Of a DNA stretch of 22,706 nt, positions 7,213 to 16,395 are shown piece after piece. The DNA is from Fibrobacter sp. (GTDB lineage: Bacteria > Fibrobacterota > Fibrobacteria > Fibrobacterales > Fibrobacteraceae): NCBI GenBank assembly GCA_012841225.1, contig DUVD01000114.1:1-22706 (forward strand), given 5' to 3'. Numbering within the stretch: the stretch's first letter is position 1; every line of letters begins with the position of its first letter. A program made the position numbers and the translations under genes. The notes below the pieces were generated by a model that saw only the letters and a list, made by a program, of their open reading frames with translations, searched no databases and was not told the DNA's origin.

Positions 7213-10200
7213 ATGAATACGTTAAAAAATGATTTGTGGGTTGGCGTAGATGTCGGTTCAACAACTGTAAAAATTGCAGTAGTTGACCCTGAAACCTCTG
7301 CGCTTCTTCATTATTCCTATCAGCGTCATAACGCGATGCAAGCAAAAAAAGTCCTCGAGCTTTTGACCGAAGCGCATGATTTGTATCCAGGAAAAAACTT
7401 TAAAACCGCTTTTTGTGGCAGTGGTGGGCAAGCATTCGGAGAGGCTACTCGCTCGTTTTTTGTTCAAGAGGTAGTTGCCAATGCTCTTGCCGTTAGAGCG
7501 ACGTGTCCAGAAACACGAGTGGCTATTGAACTTGGAGGTCAAGACGCCAAGGTTATTTTCTTTGAAAAAGATCGCACTACTGGCAAATTGATTGCAAGCG
7601 ACATGCGAATGAACGGGGTTTGCGCTGGCGGAACAGGGGCCTTTATCGACCAAGTCGCCGAACTTCTCCGCATAAAAACAGAAGACTTTGAATCTTACGC
7701 TATACGCGGCTCTAAAGTTTATGAAATTTCTGGCCGATGCGGCGTTTTTGCTAAAACTGATATTCAACCAATGTTAAACCAAGGCGTCGCTAAAGAAGAT
7801 ATTGCTTTATCGAGTTTTCACGCCATCGCCAAACAAACTATTGGTGGCCTCGCTCAAGGTATGGAAATCAAAGCACCCGTATTATTTGAAGGTGGCCCTT
7901 TAACATTTAACCCCACTTTAGTGCGCGTTTTTAAAGAACGTTTAGGCCTTACCGATGAGCAAGCACTAGTCCCAGAACGTTCCGAAGTTCTCGTTGCTTG
8001 GGGCGCTGCCCTTTCTATTGGCACCATGTTTGTCGATAAACCATGCGATTACAATCAAAAAAACTCTGCTGATGCACTTATTCACTTTAACGAAAAAAGA
8101 GCATCCGAACGAACCGAAACAGCCGAAAGATTTTTTAAGGATGACGCTGAATTAAAAGACTTTTTAACTCGCCATCCCATGGCAGACCCTCATTATCCTC
8201 AACCGGCTTCTGGTAGCACCTTAAATGCTTACTTGGGTGTAGACGCTGGTTCCACTACATCGAAACTTGTGCTAATGGACGAAAATGAAAACGTCATCGA
8301 CGGCTTTTATGCAAGTAACGATGGAGAGCCTCTCGCCGTATTAAAACGAGCACTCGTTCAACTCGCCGACCGCTACGAAGAATTTGGCTGTACACTTAAT
8401 ATTTTAGGCGTCGGTACCACAGGCTATGGAGAACAACTCATCGCCAAAGCCATCCACGCCGATTACCACACGGTAGAAACTGTCGCTCACGCTACTGCAG
8501 CCAAACACGTATGCCCTGATGTTAGCTTTATCTTAGATATTGGTGGCCAAGACATGAAGGCCATTACAGTCCAAGATGGTGTGGTAACAGGTATTATTTT
8601 AAACGAAGCCTGCTCCTCGGGTTGCGGTTCGTTTATCGAAACCTACGCTAGGTCCCTTGGTATTAAAATGGAAGAAATTGCAGAACTCGCCTTCCGGGCC
8701 AAAAGCCCTTCTAAATTAGGCAGTCGCTGTACCGTTTTTATGAACAGCTCCATTATTACCGAGCAAAGAGATGGCAAGCAACCCGAAGATATTATCGCGG
8801 GCATTTGCAGATCCATTATCGAAAATGTTTTCACCAAAGTGATTCGCATTCGCAACTTAAGCACACTTGGCAAGCACGTGGTCGTTCAAGGAGGCACACT
8901 TAAAAACAATGCCGTGCTTCGTGCTTTTGAACAACACACCGGCTTAACCCCCATACGCCCAGAGCGCCCAGGTGAAATGGGTGCCATTGGTATCGCTCTT
9001 CTCACCAAACGATTTATGGAAGAAAAGCGAATAACAAATCCAGATTTAAAAACCACTTTTATCGGTTTAGAAGCAGCTAGGTCCTTTAGTTGGGATAATA
9101 AACCAGGGCAAATATGCAACTACTGCACTAATCATTGCTCAAGAACTATAGTCACATTTAGCGACAGCTCTAGTTTTGTAACTGGAAACCGCTGCGAACG
9201 AGGCGAAGTCACCTCCGACCCGAACGATCCAGAAACCAAAAAACTGGTCGCTGAGATTCATCGCAAAATGCTCTCCGTACCCGACATGATTAAAAGGACA
9301 AATCAACTCTTGGTCAAGGACTACAGTCCTGCTCAATTGCTTCCTCAGTCTGGTAAAACAATCGGCATTCCTCGCGTTCTTGAATTCTGGTCTAGCCTAC
9401 CTTTCTGGAAAGCATTTTTCACTTCGATTGGCTACAAAGTAATCGTCAGCAAGCAAAGTGATTACCCGCTTTTCGAACGAGGCTTACACAGCGTACCTTC
9501 CGACACCATTTGCTTCCCAGCCAAATTGGCTCACGGCCACATTCTCGACTTAATCGATAAAAAAGCCGACCGCATTTTCTTTCCTATGTTTATCGCATTA
9601 CCCAGTGACCACAGCAAATTCAAAGCTACCGCTGTTTGCCCCGTTGTTCAGGGCTACCCAAGCGTTTGCCAAAATACCGATGCGCCAGAAAAAAATTACG
9701 GTGTTCCTATGGATAACCCTATATTCCACTGGTTTAACACCAAGATGCGCACCAAGCAAACAATCACTTGGTTTCACGATAACTGGAATATCCCTAAAAA
9801 CATTCTAAAAAAAGCAATTAAAGAAGCAGAAAAAGCTCTCCACACCTACGAGAGCACATTGATTGCTGAAGGGCAAAAAATATTAGATGACGTGCGCGCT
9901 CAAGACAGTTTTGCAGTCGTAATTGCCGGTAGGCCGTATCACGCCGATGGCTTAGTCAATCATAACGTAGCAAGCCATTTTACCTCCATGGGAATCCCTG
10001 TCATGACCACCGAATCATTACCCGGTGTTTACAACCAAGACATTCCCAAAGCCACTAGAATGGAAGTCAAAAATTCATTTCATATGAGAATGCTAGGTGT
10101 CACCATGATTGCCGCTGATGACCCCTCAATTGAATTAGTTCAAATAGTGAGCTTTGGTTGTGGGCACGACTCCATATTAACCGATGAAATGAACCGTATT

Positions 10201-11625
10201 TTGCACACTAAATCATCCAAAGAGCTCTTAATGTTAAAATTAGACGAAGGCGATGCCAGAGGTCCTGTGAGCATTCGCGTAAAAAGCTTTATTGAGACAG
10301 TAAAATCTAGACGTAAAGCCCAGCAGGCCCTTAAAGAAAAATCTGAAGAACTTCTTTTTACCCCTCCATTTACTAAAGAAGATAAAAAAAGAAGAAAGGT
10401 TCTTATTCCTAACCTTTCTGCTCCATTTAGTCTTCTCGCCTCTGAGTATTTTAATAGCCAGGGTTTTAACACCATCACTCTCCCCCTTGCCGACAAAAGG
10501 GCCATTGAATTAGGAAAAAAATTCGTCCATAACGACATTTGCTTTCCCGCTCAAGTAAACATCGGCGAAAACCTGCTTTGGCTAGAGCAAAACCCAAACG
10601 TAAAGCAAGAAAATGTGGCTGTTGGGCTTGCCAAAAATTGTGAAAACTGCCGCGCTGGGCAATATTCTGTGCTCGCAAGAAAAGCACTAGATGAAGCGGG
10701 TTACACGGATGTCGCCATGATCACCACAGGCACAGACACCAAAAACATGCATCCGGGTTTTAAGGTGGGTTTAGACTTTCGCTTACACATGCTCTGGGGC
10801 CTCTCCGTTATGGACGCCATTGAAACCATGTACCGAGCTATTCGTCCTTACGAAATCAACAAAGGCGACACCCAAAAAGTTTACGATCATTGGATTCCCA
10901 TACTAATGAAGAAACTAGGTCAGTTGCCAAAAAGAAAAATTGCTTACCCCAAAAAAGCACTTAAACTTCTTGATCAATGCATTGCCGACTTCAATAAAAT
11001 CGAGGCAGATCGTAGCGTTCGTAAACCAAGAGTGGCTCTTTTAGGTGAAATCCTAATGAACTACCACCCGAGTGCTAACGGCTTTATCGAAAACTATTTA
11101 ATGGACAATGGCATGGAAGTATTCCTTCCAGGAATGGTCGACTTTTTCCGTGTGGATGAAGTTGTTCTCAACGCCAAATTAAAGCGCGGTTTTTCTCCTA
11201 ATCCTATAATGCAATCGTTAATAGGTGGCCTTACTGCAAAAGCGTACACCTTTGCCATCAATACAGTGAAAAAGCGACTAACCAAGTTTAAATTCTACGA
11301 GCATCATGCAGACTGTACCGAATTAATACACCTCGTTGAAGATATTATTGACCCCACATATAACACTGGCGAGGGGTGGCTTATTCCAGGAGAAATTCTT
11401 TACAATGCCGAGCACGGGATCAATAGCTTTATTATTGTGCAACCCTTTGCTTGCCTTGCAAACCACATCTCGGGTCGAGGACTTACTAAAGCGGTAAAAG
11501 AAAGATTCCCTCATATCCAGGTGCTCTCTCTTGATTACGATCCCGATACTAGCTTCGCAAACATTGAAAATCGTTTACAAATGTTGATTATTAATGCTCG
11601 CGAATTAGAAAAAGCAGGGCACTAA
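7213..11625 (+). CDS. Giant fused acyl-CoA dehydratase activase (2-hydroxyglutaryl-CoA dehydratase activator type)
   Basis: A 1470-residue fusion related to the ATP-driven activators of 2-hydroxyacyl-CoA dehydratases. Two ASKHA ATPase (BcrAD/BadFG) domains lie in tandem. The first, about 8-275, has GVDVGSTTVKIAVVD, GGQDAKVI, the cluster-cysteine loop GVCAGGTGAF and GGPLTFNPTL. The second, about 342-600, has GVDAGSTTSKLVLMD, GGQDMKAI, EACSSGCGSF and QGGTLKNNAV. Next come a cysteine motif CNYCTNHC (about 635-642) with NRCERGE, a DUF2229-like segment (about 716-900, IPRVLEFWSSLPF), and a C-terminal region (about 1060-1460) resembling the dehydratase component, with ICFPAQVNIGE and NCENCRAGQ. The length matches this fused family (about 1400-1500). 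No dehydratase alpha/beta genes are nearby, so its partner and substrate are unknown. ATG 7213 has no Shine-Dalgarno; it is divergent from cimA and ends at a terminator, so it is monocistronic. Confidence 0.9.
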   Translation: MNTLKNDLWVGVDVGSTTVKIAVVDPETSALLHYSYQRHNAMQAKKVLELLTEAHDLYPGKNFKTAFCGSGGQAFGEATRSFFVQEVVANALAVRATCPETRVAIELGGQDAKVIFFEKDRTTGKLIASDMRMNGVCAGGTGAFIDQVAELLRIKTEDFESYAIRGSKVYEISGRCGVFAKTDIQPMLNQGVAKEDIALSSFHAIAKQTIGGLAQGMEIKAPVLFEGGPLTFNPTLVRVFKERLGLTDEQALVPERSEVLVAWGAALSIGTMFVDKPCDYNQKNSADALIHFNEKRASERTETAERFFKDDAELKDFLTRHPMADPHYPQPASGSTLNAYLGVDAGSTTSKLVLMDENENVIDGFYASNDGEPLAVLKRALVQLADRYEEFGCTLNILGVGTTGYGEQLIAKAIHADYHTVETVAHATAAKHVCPDVSFILDIGGQDMKAITVQDGVVTGIILNEACSSGCGSFIETYARSLGIKMEEIAELAFRAKSPSKLGSRCTVFMNSSIITEQRDGKQPEDIIAGICRSIIENVFTKVIRIRNLSTLGKHVVVQGGTLKNNAVLRAFEQHTGLTPIRPERPGEMGAIGIALLTKRFMEEKRITNPDLKTTFIGLEAARSFSWDNKPGQICNYCTNHCSRTIVTFSDSSSFVTGNRCERGEVTSDPNDPETKKLVAEIHRKMLSVPDMIKRTNQLLVKDYSPAQLLPQSGKTIGIPRVLEFWSSLPFWKAFFTSIGYKVIVSKQSDYPLFERGLHSVPSDTICFPAKLAHGHILDLIDKKADRIFFPMFIALPSDHSKFKATAVCPVVQGYPSVCQNTDAPEKNYGVPMDNPIFHWFNTKMRTKQTITWFHDNWNIPKNILKKAIKEAEKALHTYESTLIAEGQKILDDVRAQDSFAVVIAGRPYHADGLVNHNVASHFTSMGIPVMTTESLPGVYNQDIPKATRMEVKNSFHMRMLGVTMIAADDPSIELVQIVSFGCGHDSILTDEMNRILHTKSSKELLMLKLDEGDARGPVSIRVKSFIETVKSRRKAQQALKEKSEELLFTPPFTKEDKKRRKVLIPNLSAPFSLLASEYFNSQGFNTITLPLADKRAIELGKKFVHNDICFPAQVNIGENLLWLEQNPNVKQENVAVGLAKNCENCRAGQYSVLARKALDEAGYTDVAMITTGTDTKNMHPGFKVGLDFRLHMLWGLSVMDAIETMYRAIRPYEINKGDTQKVYDHWIPILMKKLGQLPKRKIAYPKKALKLLDQCIADFNKIEADRSVRKPRVALLGEILMNYHPSANGFIENYLMDNGMEVFLPGMVDFFRVDEVVLNAKLKRGFSPNPIMQSLIGGLTAKAYTFAINTVKKRLTKFKFYEHHADCTELIHLVEDIIDPTYNTGEGWLIPGEILYNAEHGINSFIIVQPFACLANHISGRGLTKAVKERFPHIQVLSLDYDPDTSFANIENRLQMLIINARELEKAGH

Positions 11626-11645
11626 AAACATTCTATTCTAAAAAC

Positions 11646-11674
11646 AGCTCGTCTATTTGACGGGCTTTTTTTTT
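11646..11674 (+). terminator. Intrinsic terminator of the activase gene
   Basis: Eight-pair stem AGCTCGTC (11646-11653) / GACGGGCT (11659-11666), one G-U pair and a 5-base loop, followed by nine Ts, 20 bases after the activase stop. Confidence 0.9.
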
Positions 11675-11767
11675 ATTCATAAAAAACCATGTCCATTAAG
11701 CTTATGCTAACGCAGCGGAATCCTATTTTAAATCCCTCCTTTTTATTTTTTTTTCTAAGTTTCGGGC

Positions 11768-13363
11768 ATGCTTAATGTATCCCAAGTTAGCCTGCAATAT
11801 GGCAGTAGAGTTTTATTCAAAGACGTCAATCTTTCTTTTCAACCCGGTAACTGTTACGGCGTTATTGGCGCTAATGGATCCGGTAAATCCACCTTTATTA
11901 AAATTCTCTCTGGAGAAATAGAGCCAAACACTGGTGGCGTATCTAAAGACAGCAAAGAGCGAATAGCGGTCCTTAGCCAAGACCACTTCGCCTACGAAGA
12001 CCGAACCGTAATAGCCACTGTTTTTATGGGTTTCACCGAACTTTCAGATCTCAGCAAAAAAAGAGATGAACTTTATGCTCTTCCAGAAATGACAGAAGAG
12101 CAAGGCATGGAAGCCATGGAGGTTGAAACGCGTTTCGGCGAAATCGGTGGATATGAAGCCGACTCCAATGCGGCAGTATTGTTAAAAGGACTTGGCATTC
12201 CAGAAGAGTCTCACCAAAGCCTCATGTCCGATTTAGATGCCAGTCAAAAAGTACGCGTTCTTTTGGCCCAAGCTTTATTTGGTAATCCAGATATTTTGCT
12301 CCTCGACGAACCTACGAACCACTTAGATGTAGAGTCCATTAAATGGCTAGAAGATTATCTAGAACGTTTTGAAAATACGGTGATTGTCGTCTCGCATGAT
12401 AGGCATTTTCTTAATCACGTCTGTACACACACTTGTGACATCGATTACGGTAAAATCAATATCTATGCGGGCAACTATGAATTTTGGTACGAGGCAAGCC
12501 AACTTGCTCAAAAACAACGCAAAGATCAAAACCGAAGGACTGAAGATAAAACTGAGGAGCTAAAAGCCTTTATTCGTCGCTTCGCCTCAAACGCGTCTAA
12601 AGCAAAGCAAGCGACTAGCCGTAAAAAACTACTCGAAAAAATGACTATCGAAGAAATGCCCGCTTCTAGTCGTAGATTCCCTTGGATTAATTTCAAGATG
12701 GAGCGAGAACCCGGTAAAATTGTATTAGAAGTTAGTGATCTTTCTATAGATGGTGGCGAAGCCGGCATTCTAAAAGGGCTAAACTTCTCTTTAGGGAATC
12801 AAGATAGAGTGGCTCTTGTCGGCGAATTCGACACTCTTAAAACCGCTTTTTTTGAAGCGATTACCAGTGAAGAAGACCCTATTAAAGGCTCAGTTAAGTG
12901 GGGAACCACCATTAACTACAATTATTTCCCTCGTAACAACGACAAATTTTTTGACAACGATCTTCCTCTTGTCGATTGGCTACGTCAATACAGCGTAGAA
13001 CTTGACGAAACCTTCATCAGAGGTTTTTTGGGTCGAATGCTCTTCACAGGAGAAGAAGCCCTCAAGTCAGCACGGGTTCTTTCTGGAGGCGAAAAAGTGC
13101 GTTGCATGCTTAGCCGCATGATGCTCTCTAATGCAAATACCTTAATGCTCGATGAGCCCACCTCGCACTTAGATCTCGAATCGATTACCGCTCTAAATAA
13201 CGGTCTTAAAGCTTATACGGGACCCATTATTTTTTGTACTCAAGACCATGAATTAGCACAAACCGTTGCCAACCGAATTCTTGAACTTACCCCTACAGGT
13301 TATGTCGACCGAACCATATCCTTTGACGAATGGCTTGAAACAAGAAAAAACAAACGCAAATGA
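11768..13363 (+). CDS. ABC-F family ATPase, YbiT-like, with degenerate second ATPase half
   Basis: Cytosolic ribosome-associated type ABC-F protein: two ABC domains, no membrane segments, 531 residues, close to E. coli YbiT (about 530). Domain 1 has an intact Walker A GANGSGKST (34-42), Q-loop LSQDHF, Walker B ILLLDEPTNHLD (about 176) and H-switch VVSHDRH (about 209), but its signature is LDASQ (about 156) in place of LSGGQ. The charged linker (about 235-300, FIRRFASNASKAKQATSRK) is the ABC-F arm. Domain 2 has a broken Walker A GEFDTLKT (about 351), no clear Q-loop glutamine, a CTQDHE switch with Gln in place of His (about 490), but intact LSGGEK (about 437) and LMLDEPTSHLD (about 458). Its likely role is translation-related; drug resistance is possible but unsupported. 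ATG 11768 lacks a Shine-Dalgarno; TAAGTTTC lies at 11756-11763. Confidence 0.9.
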   Translation: MLNVSQVSLQYGSRVLFKDVNLSFQPGNCYGVIGANGSGKSTFIKILSGEIEPNTGGVSKDSKERIAVLSQDHFAYEDRTVIATVFMGFTELSDLSKKRDELYALPEMTEEQGMEAMEVETRFGEIGGYEADSNAAVLLKGLGIPEESHQSLMSDLDASQKVRVLLAQALFGNPDILLLDEPTNHLDVESIKWLEDYLERFENTVIVVSHDRHFLNHVCTHTCDIDYGKINIYAGNYEFWYEASQLAQKQRKDQNRRTEDKTEELKAFIRRFASNASKAKQATSRKKLLEKMTIEEMPASSRRFPWINFKMEREPGKIVLEVSDLSIDGGEAGILKGLNFSLGNQDRVALVGEFDTLKTAFFEAITSEEDPIKGSVKWGTTINYNYFPRNNDKFFDNDLPLVDWLRQYSVELDETFIRGFLGRMLFTGEEALKSARVLSGGEKVRCMLSRMMLSNANTLMLDEPTSHLDLESITALNNGLKAYTGPIIFCTQDHELAQTVANRILELTPTGYVDRTISFDEWLETRKNKRK

Positions 13364-13382
13364 ATTTTAAATCGATTAATAA

Positions 13383-13423
13383 ATAAAAAAAGGTTCATCC
13401 CCAAGAGGACGAACCTTTTTTTT
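13383..13423. terminator. Bidirectional terminator between convergent genes
   Basis: Stem AGGTTC(a)TCC (13391-13400) / GGA(c)GAACCT (13407-13416) with one mismatch and a 6-base loop, A7 before and T8 after. It ends the ABC-F gene and can also stop transcripts of the convergent lipoprotein gene. The 135 bases from 13424 to 13558 hold nothing I can support. Confidence 0.85.
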
Positions 13424-13558
13424 AATTGCCCTCTTAATAACACCTTATTATTGGAATAAACGCGCCACCCAAGCTGACAGTGCTCCAAACAAAGTCAACT
13501 GCAATTAAAATAACAGGCGTTAAAAAATGACACCTATTAAAACGCTAAAACAATGCTT

Positions 13559-14194
13559 TTAATTAACTAAAGGAGTCCCTTTAACGAGAAGTTCTACCAT
13601 TTTAAGCACATTTTCTTCCCAATTAGTAGCGTCCATATAAAAACTGAAACCACTTCGTACATCAATTAAGCCATACCCTAAATTAGTCCCTTTTTGGGCG
13701 TCATAATAAGCATAATTAGCCTCGTAGCGTAAATAGCTACTTGTTGTAGTTGATGAACCCATTGTACCTGAAGCAACTGGACTTTCTGTTGTCTGCTCAT
13801 AGCGGCTTGTTTTAATAGGGCTAACGCAGAGTAGCAGCTCGCCTTCCACTGGTTGTTTTGGTTTAGGGGCTATAACGCTTTTGCCATTAGATAAAAGGAC
13901 TCTTTCAAAAACAAAATCATTTTCTGTCATCACTCGAACAGTTACTTTGAGGCTTGTCTTGTTTGCAATAGCAGTCGCAAGCCTTCCACTAAACCAATAG
14001 GAAAAGGTATTCAGCTCATTGGGAAGGTCATCAACCAAATCATCTTTATTGATGACATAAGGCTCAGAAACCAAAATGGTTAAAGTGGCCGGTTTATCTA
14101 CCCAAGATTGATTAATCACCTGAAAAGAGGGGGAACAGCCCATAACCCCAAATAAAAAATAAATTAGTGTAATAGATAGGAGAAGTTTTTTCAT
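13559..14194 (-). CDS. Hypothetical lipoprotein
   Basis: Unrecognised 211-residue protein. It starts with a lipoprotein signal, MKKLLLSITLIYFLFGVMGC, giving a lipidated cysteine at about residue 20 of the precursor. The mature part looks beta-rich: LTILVSEPYVI, SLKVTVRVMTEND and GELLLCVSPIKT, then a Thr/Ser-rich stretch (TMGSSTTTSSYL) and a C-terminal GYGLIDVRSGFSFYMDATNWEENV. The pattern suggests a periplasm-facing beta-sheet lipoprotein; I assign no function. The start at 14194 has GAGGG about 7 bases upstream; a longer reading from 14242 is rejected because it places 16 residues ahead of the signal. It is monocistronic, separated from leuCD by that operon's terminator. Confidence 0.8.
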   Translation of the reverse strand: MKKLLLSITLIYFLFGVMGCSPSFQVINQSWVDKPATLTILVSEPYVINKDDLVDDLPNELNTFSYWFSGRLATAIANKTSLKVTVRVMTENDFVFERVLLSNGKSVIAPKPKQPVEGELLLCVSPIKTSRYEQTTESPVASGTMGSSTTTSSYLRYEANYAYYDAQKGTNLGYGLIDVRSGFSFYMDATNWEENVLKMVELLVKGTPLVN

Positions 14195-14247
14195 AATAGC
14201 CCTCACTTTTAATTTTAAAATGAATAAAAACAATTTCAGCAAAATAG

Positions 14248-14280
14248 CAAAAAAAAAACAACCTCAATTAGTTAAGGTTG
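14248..14280 (-). terminator. Terminator of the leuCD operon
   Basis: On the minus strand CAACCT (14280-14275) / AGGTTG (14264-14259), with extra A-T pairing toward the loop, is followed by a run of ten or more Ts. It lies 20 bases after the leuD stop. Confidence 0.88.
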
Positions 14281-14300
14281 CTTTAATTTCAAAAATAGCC

Positions 14301-14909
14301 TTAAGCTAAAAATTTCATATATGGGAGTTCGGAAGCCACTTGAGCCACTTTATCCATATTAGACCTAAGCGCTGCCCTAGCGTGCCAAGAACCGTCTAAA
14401 AACTGACCTCTAGGCCCATTAGCGAGAATCAAATCTATAGACTCCCCGCCCATTTTTAAAAGGAGATCTTGAGTGCTCGTTTCCATTTCAAGAGTAGGAT
14501 TAGCCTCAATCCAAGAAAGAATTTTCTCGGCAGTAGGGTGATCTACTTTATAACAAGGAATTCCCAAGGCAACGCAGTTACCAAAAAAGATTTCGGAATA
14601 GCTTTCGGCGATAATGGCAGTAATACCCCAACGCTTTAAAGCCTGAGGCGCATGCTCCCGACTCGAACCACAACCAAAATTTTGATTAGAAACGAGGATC
14701 GATCCCTTCGCATAAACCGGGTCGCGAAACGGGTGTATTTTGCCTTGTGCTTCTAGCCCTTTAATATCATCTGCAAAAGCAAACTCGCCGAGGCCTTCAA
14801 AAGTCACGCACTTCAAAAAACGAGCAGGAATAATACGATCTGTGTCAATGTCGTTACCACGAAGGGGAACGCCAGCACCTTTTATTTTATTAATAATTGG
14901 CATACTCAT
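14301..14909 (-). CDS. leuD: 3-isopropylmalate dehydratase small subunit
   Basis: Small (swivel-domain) subunit of isopropylmalate isomerase, which with LeuC interconverts 2- and 3-isopropylmalate and, in the citramalate route, citramalate and erythro-3-methylmalate. The 203 residues contain GNDIDTDRIIPARFLK at the N-terminus, NFGCGSSREHAPQAL with the substrate-binding Ser/Arg, and AIIAESYSEIFFGN. ATG 14909 is preceded by AAGGAGA at the right distance, and that Shine-Dalgarno overlaps the leuC stop codon (TAAGGAG), so the two are translationally close. Confidence 0.96.
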   Translation of the reverse strand: MSMPIINKIKGAGVPLRGNDIDTDRIIPARFLKCVTFEGLGEFAFADDIKGLEAQGKIHPFRDPVYAKGSILVSNQNFGCGSSREHAPQALKRWGITAIIAESYSEIFFGNCVALGIPCYKVDHPTAEKILSWIEANPTLEMETSTQDLLLKMGGESIDLILANGPRGQFLDGSWHARAALRSNMDKVAQVASELPYMKFLA

Positions 14910-14919
14910 AAAAATCTCC

Positions 14920-16326
14920 TTAGAGGTACTTCCGAACATCAGTCACTTTACCTTCAATAGCAGCAGCAGCAACCATTTCCGGACTCATCAAAAGTGTACG
15001 ACCTGCAGGGCTTCCCTGGCGTCCTTTAAAATTACGGTTGCTAGAGCTCGCACTAATTTGGCGACCCTTTAACTTATCTGGATTCATCGCTAAGCAAAGA
15101 GAACAGCCCGCTTCTCGCCATTCGGCACCAGCATCGATAAAAATTTTATCTAAACCGATAGCTTCTGCCTCGCGTTTGATTTTCATAGAACCAGGCACCA
15201 CCCACATTTGAACAGAAGGCGCTACTTTTTTGCCTTTCATAATCGCAGCAGCTGCTTGCAAGTCAGAAAGGCGGCCATTTGTGCAGCTTCCTACGAAAGC
15301 GATGTCGATAGGCGTACCAATAATTTTTGAGCCTTCGTCGAAACCCATATATTCGTAAGCTTCTATAATGGTTTTTTGTTCTGAATCGCTAAAATCATTG
15401 ATTTTTGGCATGTTTTCATTTAACTGAATCCCTTGGGCGGGGGTAATTCCCCAAGTGACCATGGGCTCTAATTTATCGCAATTGATTTCCACTTCATCGT
15501 CGTAAACGGCATCGGAGTCGCTAGCTACTGTTTTCCAATAAGCTACTGCCTCGTCCCATTTATCGGCTTTAGGCGCATAAAGTTTACCTTTTAAAAAGGC
15601 AAAAGTCTTTTCATCTGGGTTGCAATAACCAACACGAGCGCCGCCTTCGATGGCCATGTTGCAAATAGTCATACGGCCTTCCATATCCAATGCGTCAATA
15701 ACGGGGCCCGCAAATTCGTAAGCATAACCTACACCGCCATTTACACCGAGCTTTGCAATGTAAGCAAGCGCAACGTCTTTGGCCGTCACCCCTAACTTTA
15801 ATTTACCCGTAAATCGCAAACGACGTGTTTTAAGAGGACTCATGGCGAGCGTTTGAGTAGCGAGAACATCGGCCACTTGACTGGTGCCAATGCCAAAAGC
15901 AATGGAACCAAAAGCCCCGTGAGTCGCGGTATGAGAATCACCGCAAGCAACAGTCATGCCAGGTTGAGTGACACCCGCTTCTGGGCCGACAATGTGAATA
16001 ACACCCTGTTCTCCAGTACCTGGGCCAAAAAACCGAATACCAAAGTCACTTGTGTTTTTTTCAATGTGAGAGAACATCTCTTCCGAAATGGCATCCTTTA
16101 AAGGACGGGCACGTTCGGCGGTTGTAGTTGGGATAATATGATCCACTGTTGCAAAAGTTCGCTCTGGAAACAGCACCGTTTGCCCTTCTTCGCGGAGCAT
16201 TGCAAAGGCTTGAGGGCTAGTCACCTCATGACAAAGGTGAAGTCCAATAAAAAGTTGAAATTGTCCACTAGGCAGCTTAGCTACTGTATGGCTTTCAAAA
16301 ATCTTCTGATATAAATTCTTGCCCAT
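14920..16326 (-). CDS. leuC: 3-isopropylmalate dehydratase large subunit
   Basis: Large [4Fe-4S] subunit of isopropylmalate isomerase, aconitase superfamily, 468 residues (E. coli LeuC 466). The iron-sulfur cysteines are visible as FVGSCTNGR and AGCSLCLAMNPD. Other family blocks are HEVTSPQAF, VDHIIPTT, CGDSHTATHGAFGS and SSNRNFKGRQG. I use ATG 16326 (MGKNLYQKIFESH), the family's usual start; upstream in-frame codons to 16410 lie inside the preceding terminator. The Shine-Dalgarno is weak (AAGTGG). The leuC-leuD gap is 10 bases. With CimA it supports isoleucine and leucine synthesis; LeuA and LeuB are not in the window. Confidence 0.96.
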   Translation of the reverse strand: MGKNLYQKIFESHTVAKLPSGQFQLFIGLHLCHEVTSPQAFAMLREEGQTVLFPERTFATVDHIIPTTTAERARPLKDAISEEMFSHIEKNTSDFGIRFFGPGTGEQGVIHIVGPEAGVTQPGMTVACGDSHTATHGAFGSIAFGIGTSQVADVLATQTLAMSPLKTRRLRFTGKLKLGVTAKDVALAYIAKLGVNGGVGYAYEFAGPVIDALDMEGRMTICNMAIEGGARVGYCNPDEKTFAFLKGKLYAPKADKWDEAVAYWKTVASDSDAVYDDEVEINCDKLEPMVTWGITPAQGIQLNENMPKINDFSDSEQKTIIEAYEYMGFDEGSKIIGTPIDIAFVGSCTNGRLSDLQAAAAIMKGKKVAPSVQMWVVPGSMKIKREAEAIGLDKIFIDAGAEWREAGCSLCLAMNPDKLKGRQISASSSNRNFKGRQGSPAGRTLLMSPEMVAAAAIEGKVTDVRKYL

Positions 16327-16360
16327 AAAATTACCACTTAAAAAATGTAACCGAAATATA

Positions 16361-16395
16361 GAAAAAAAAAAGCTTCTCGAATGATTTCGAAAAGC
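16361..16395 (-). terminator. Strong hairpin terminator directly before leuC
   Basis: On the minus strand GCTTTTCGAA (16395-16386) pairs with TTCGAGAAGC (16381-16372), ten pairs with one G-U and a 4-base loop, followed by T10. It lies 32 bases after the upstream lipoprotein stop and about 45 bases before the leuC ATG. It either ends the lipoprotein transcript or acts as an attenuator for leuCD. Confidence 0.85.

Noticed and set aside
7258..7767. Open frame of 169 codons on the minus strand inside the activase gene
   Set aside because: Lies entirely opposite a strongly conserved ASKHA domain, has no recognisable domain or Shine-Dalgarno, and its sequence looks like an antisense shadow.
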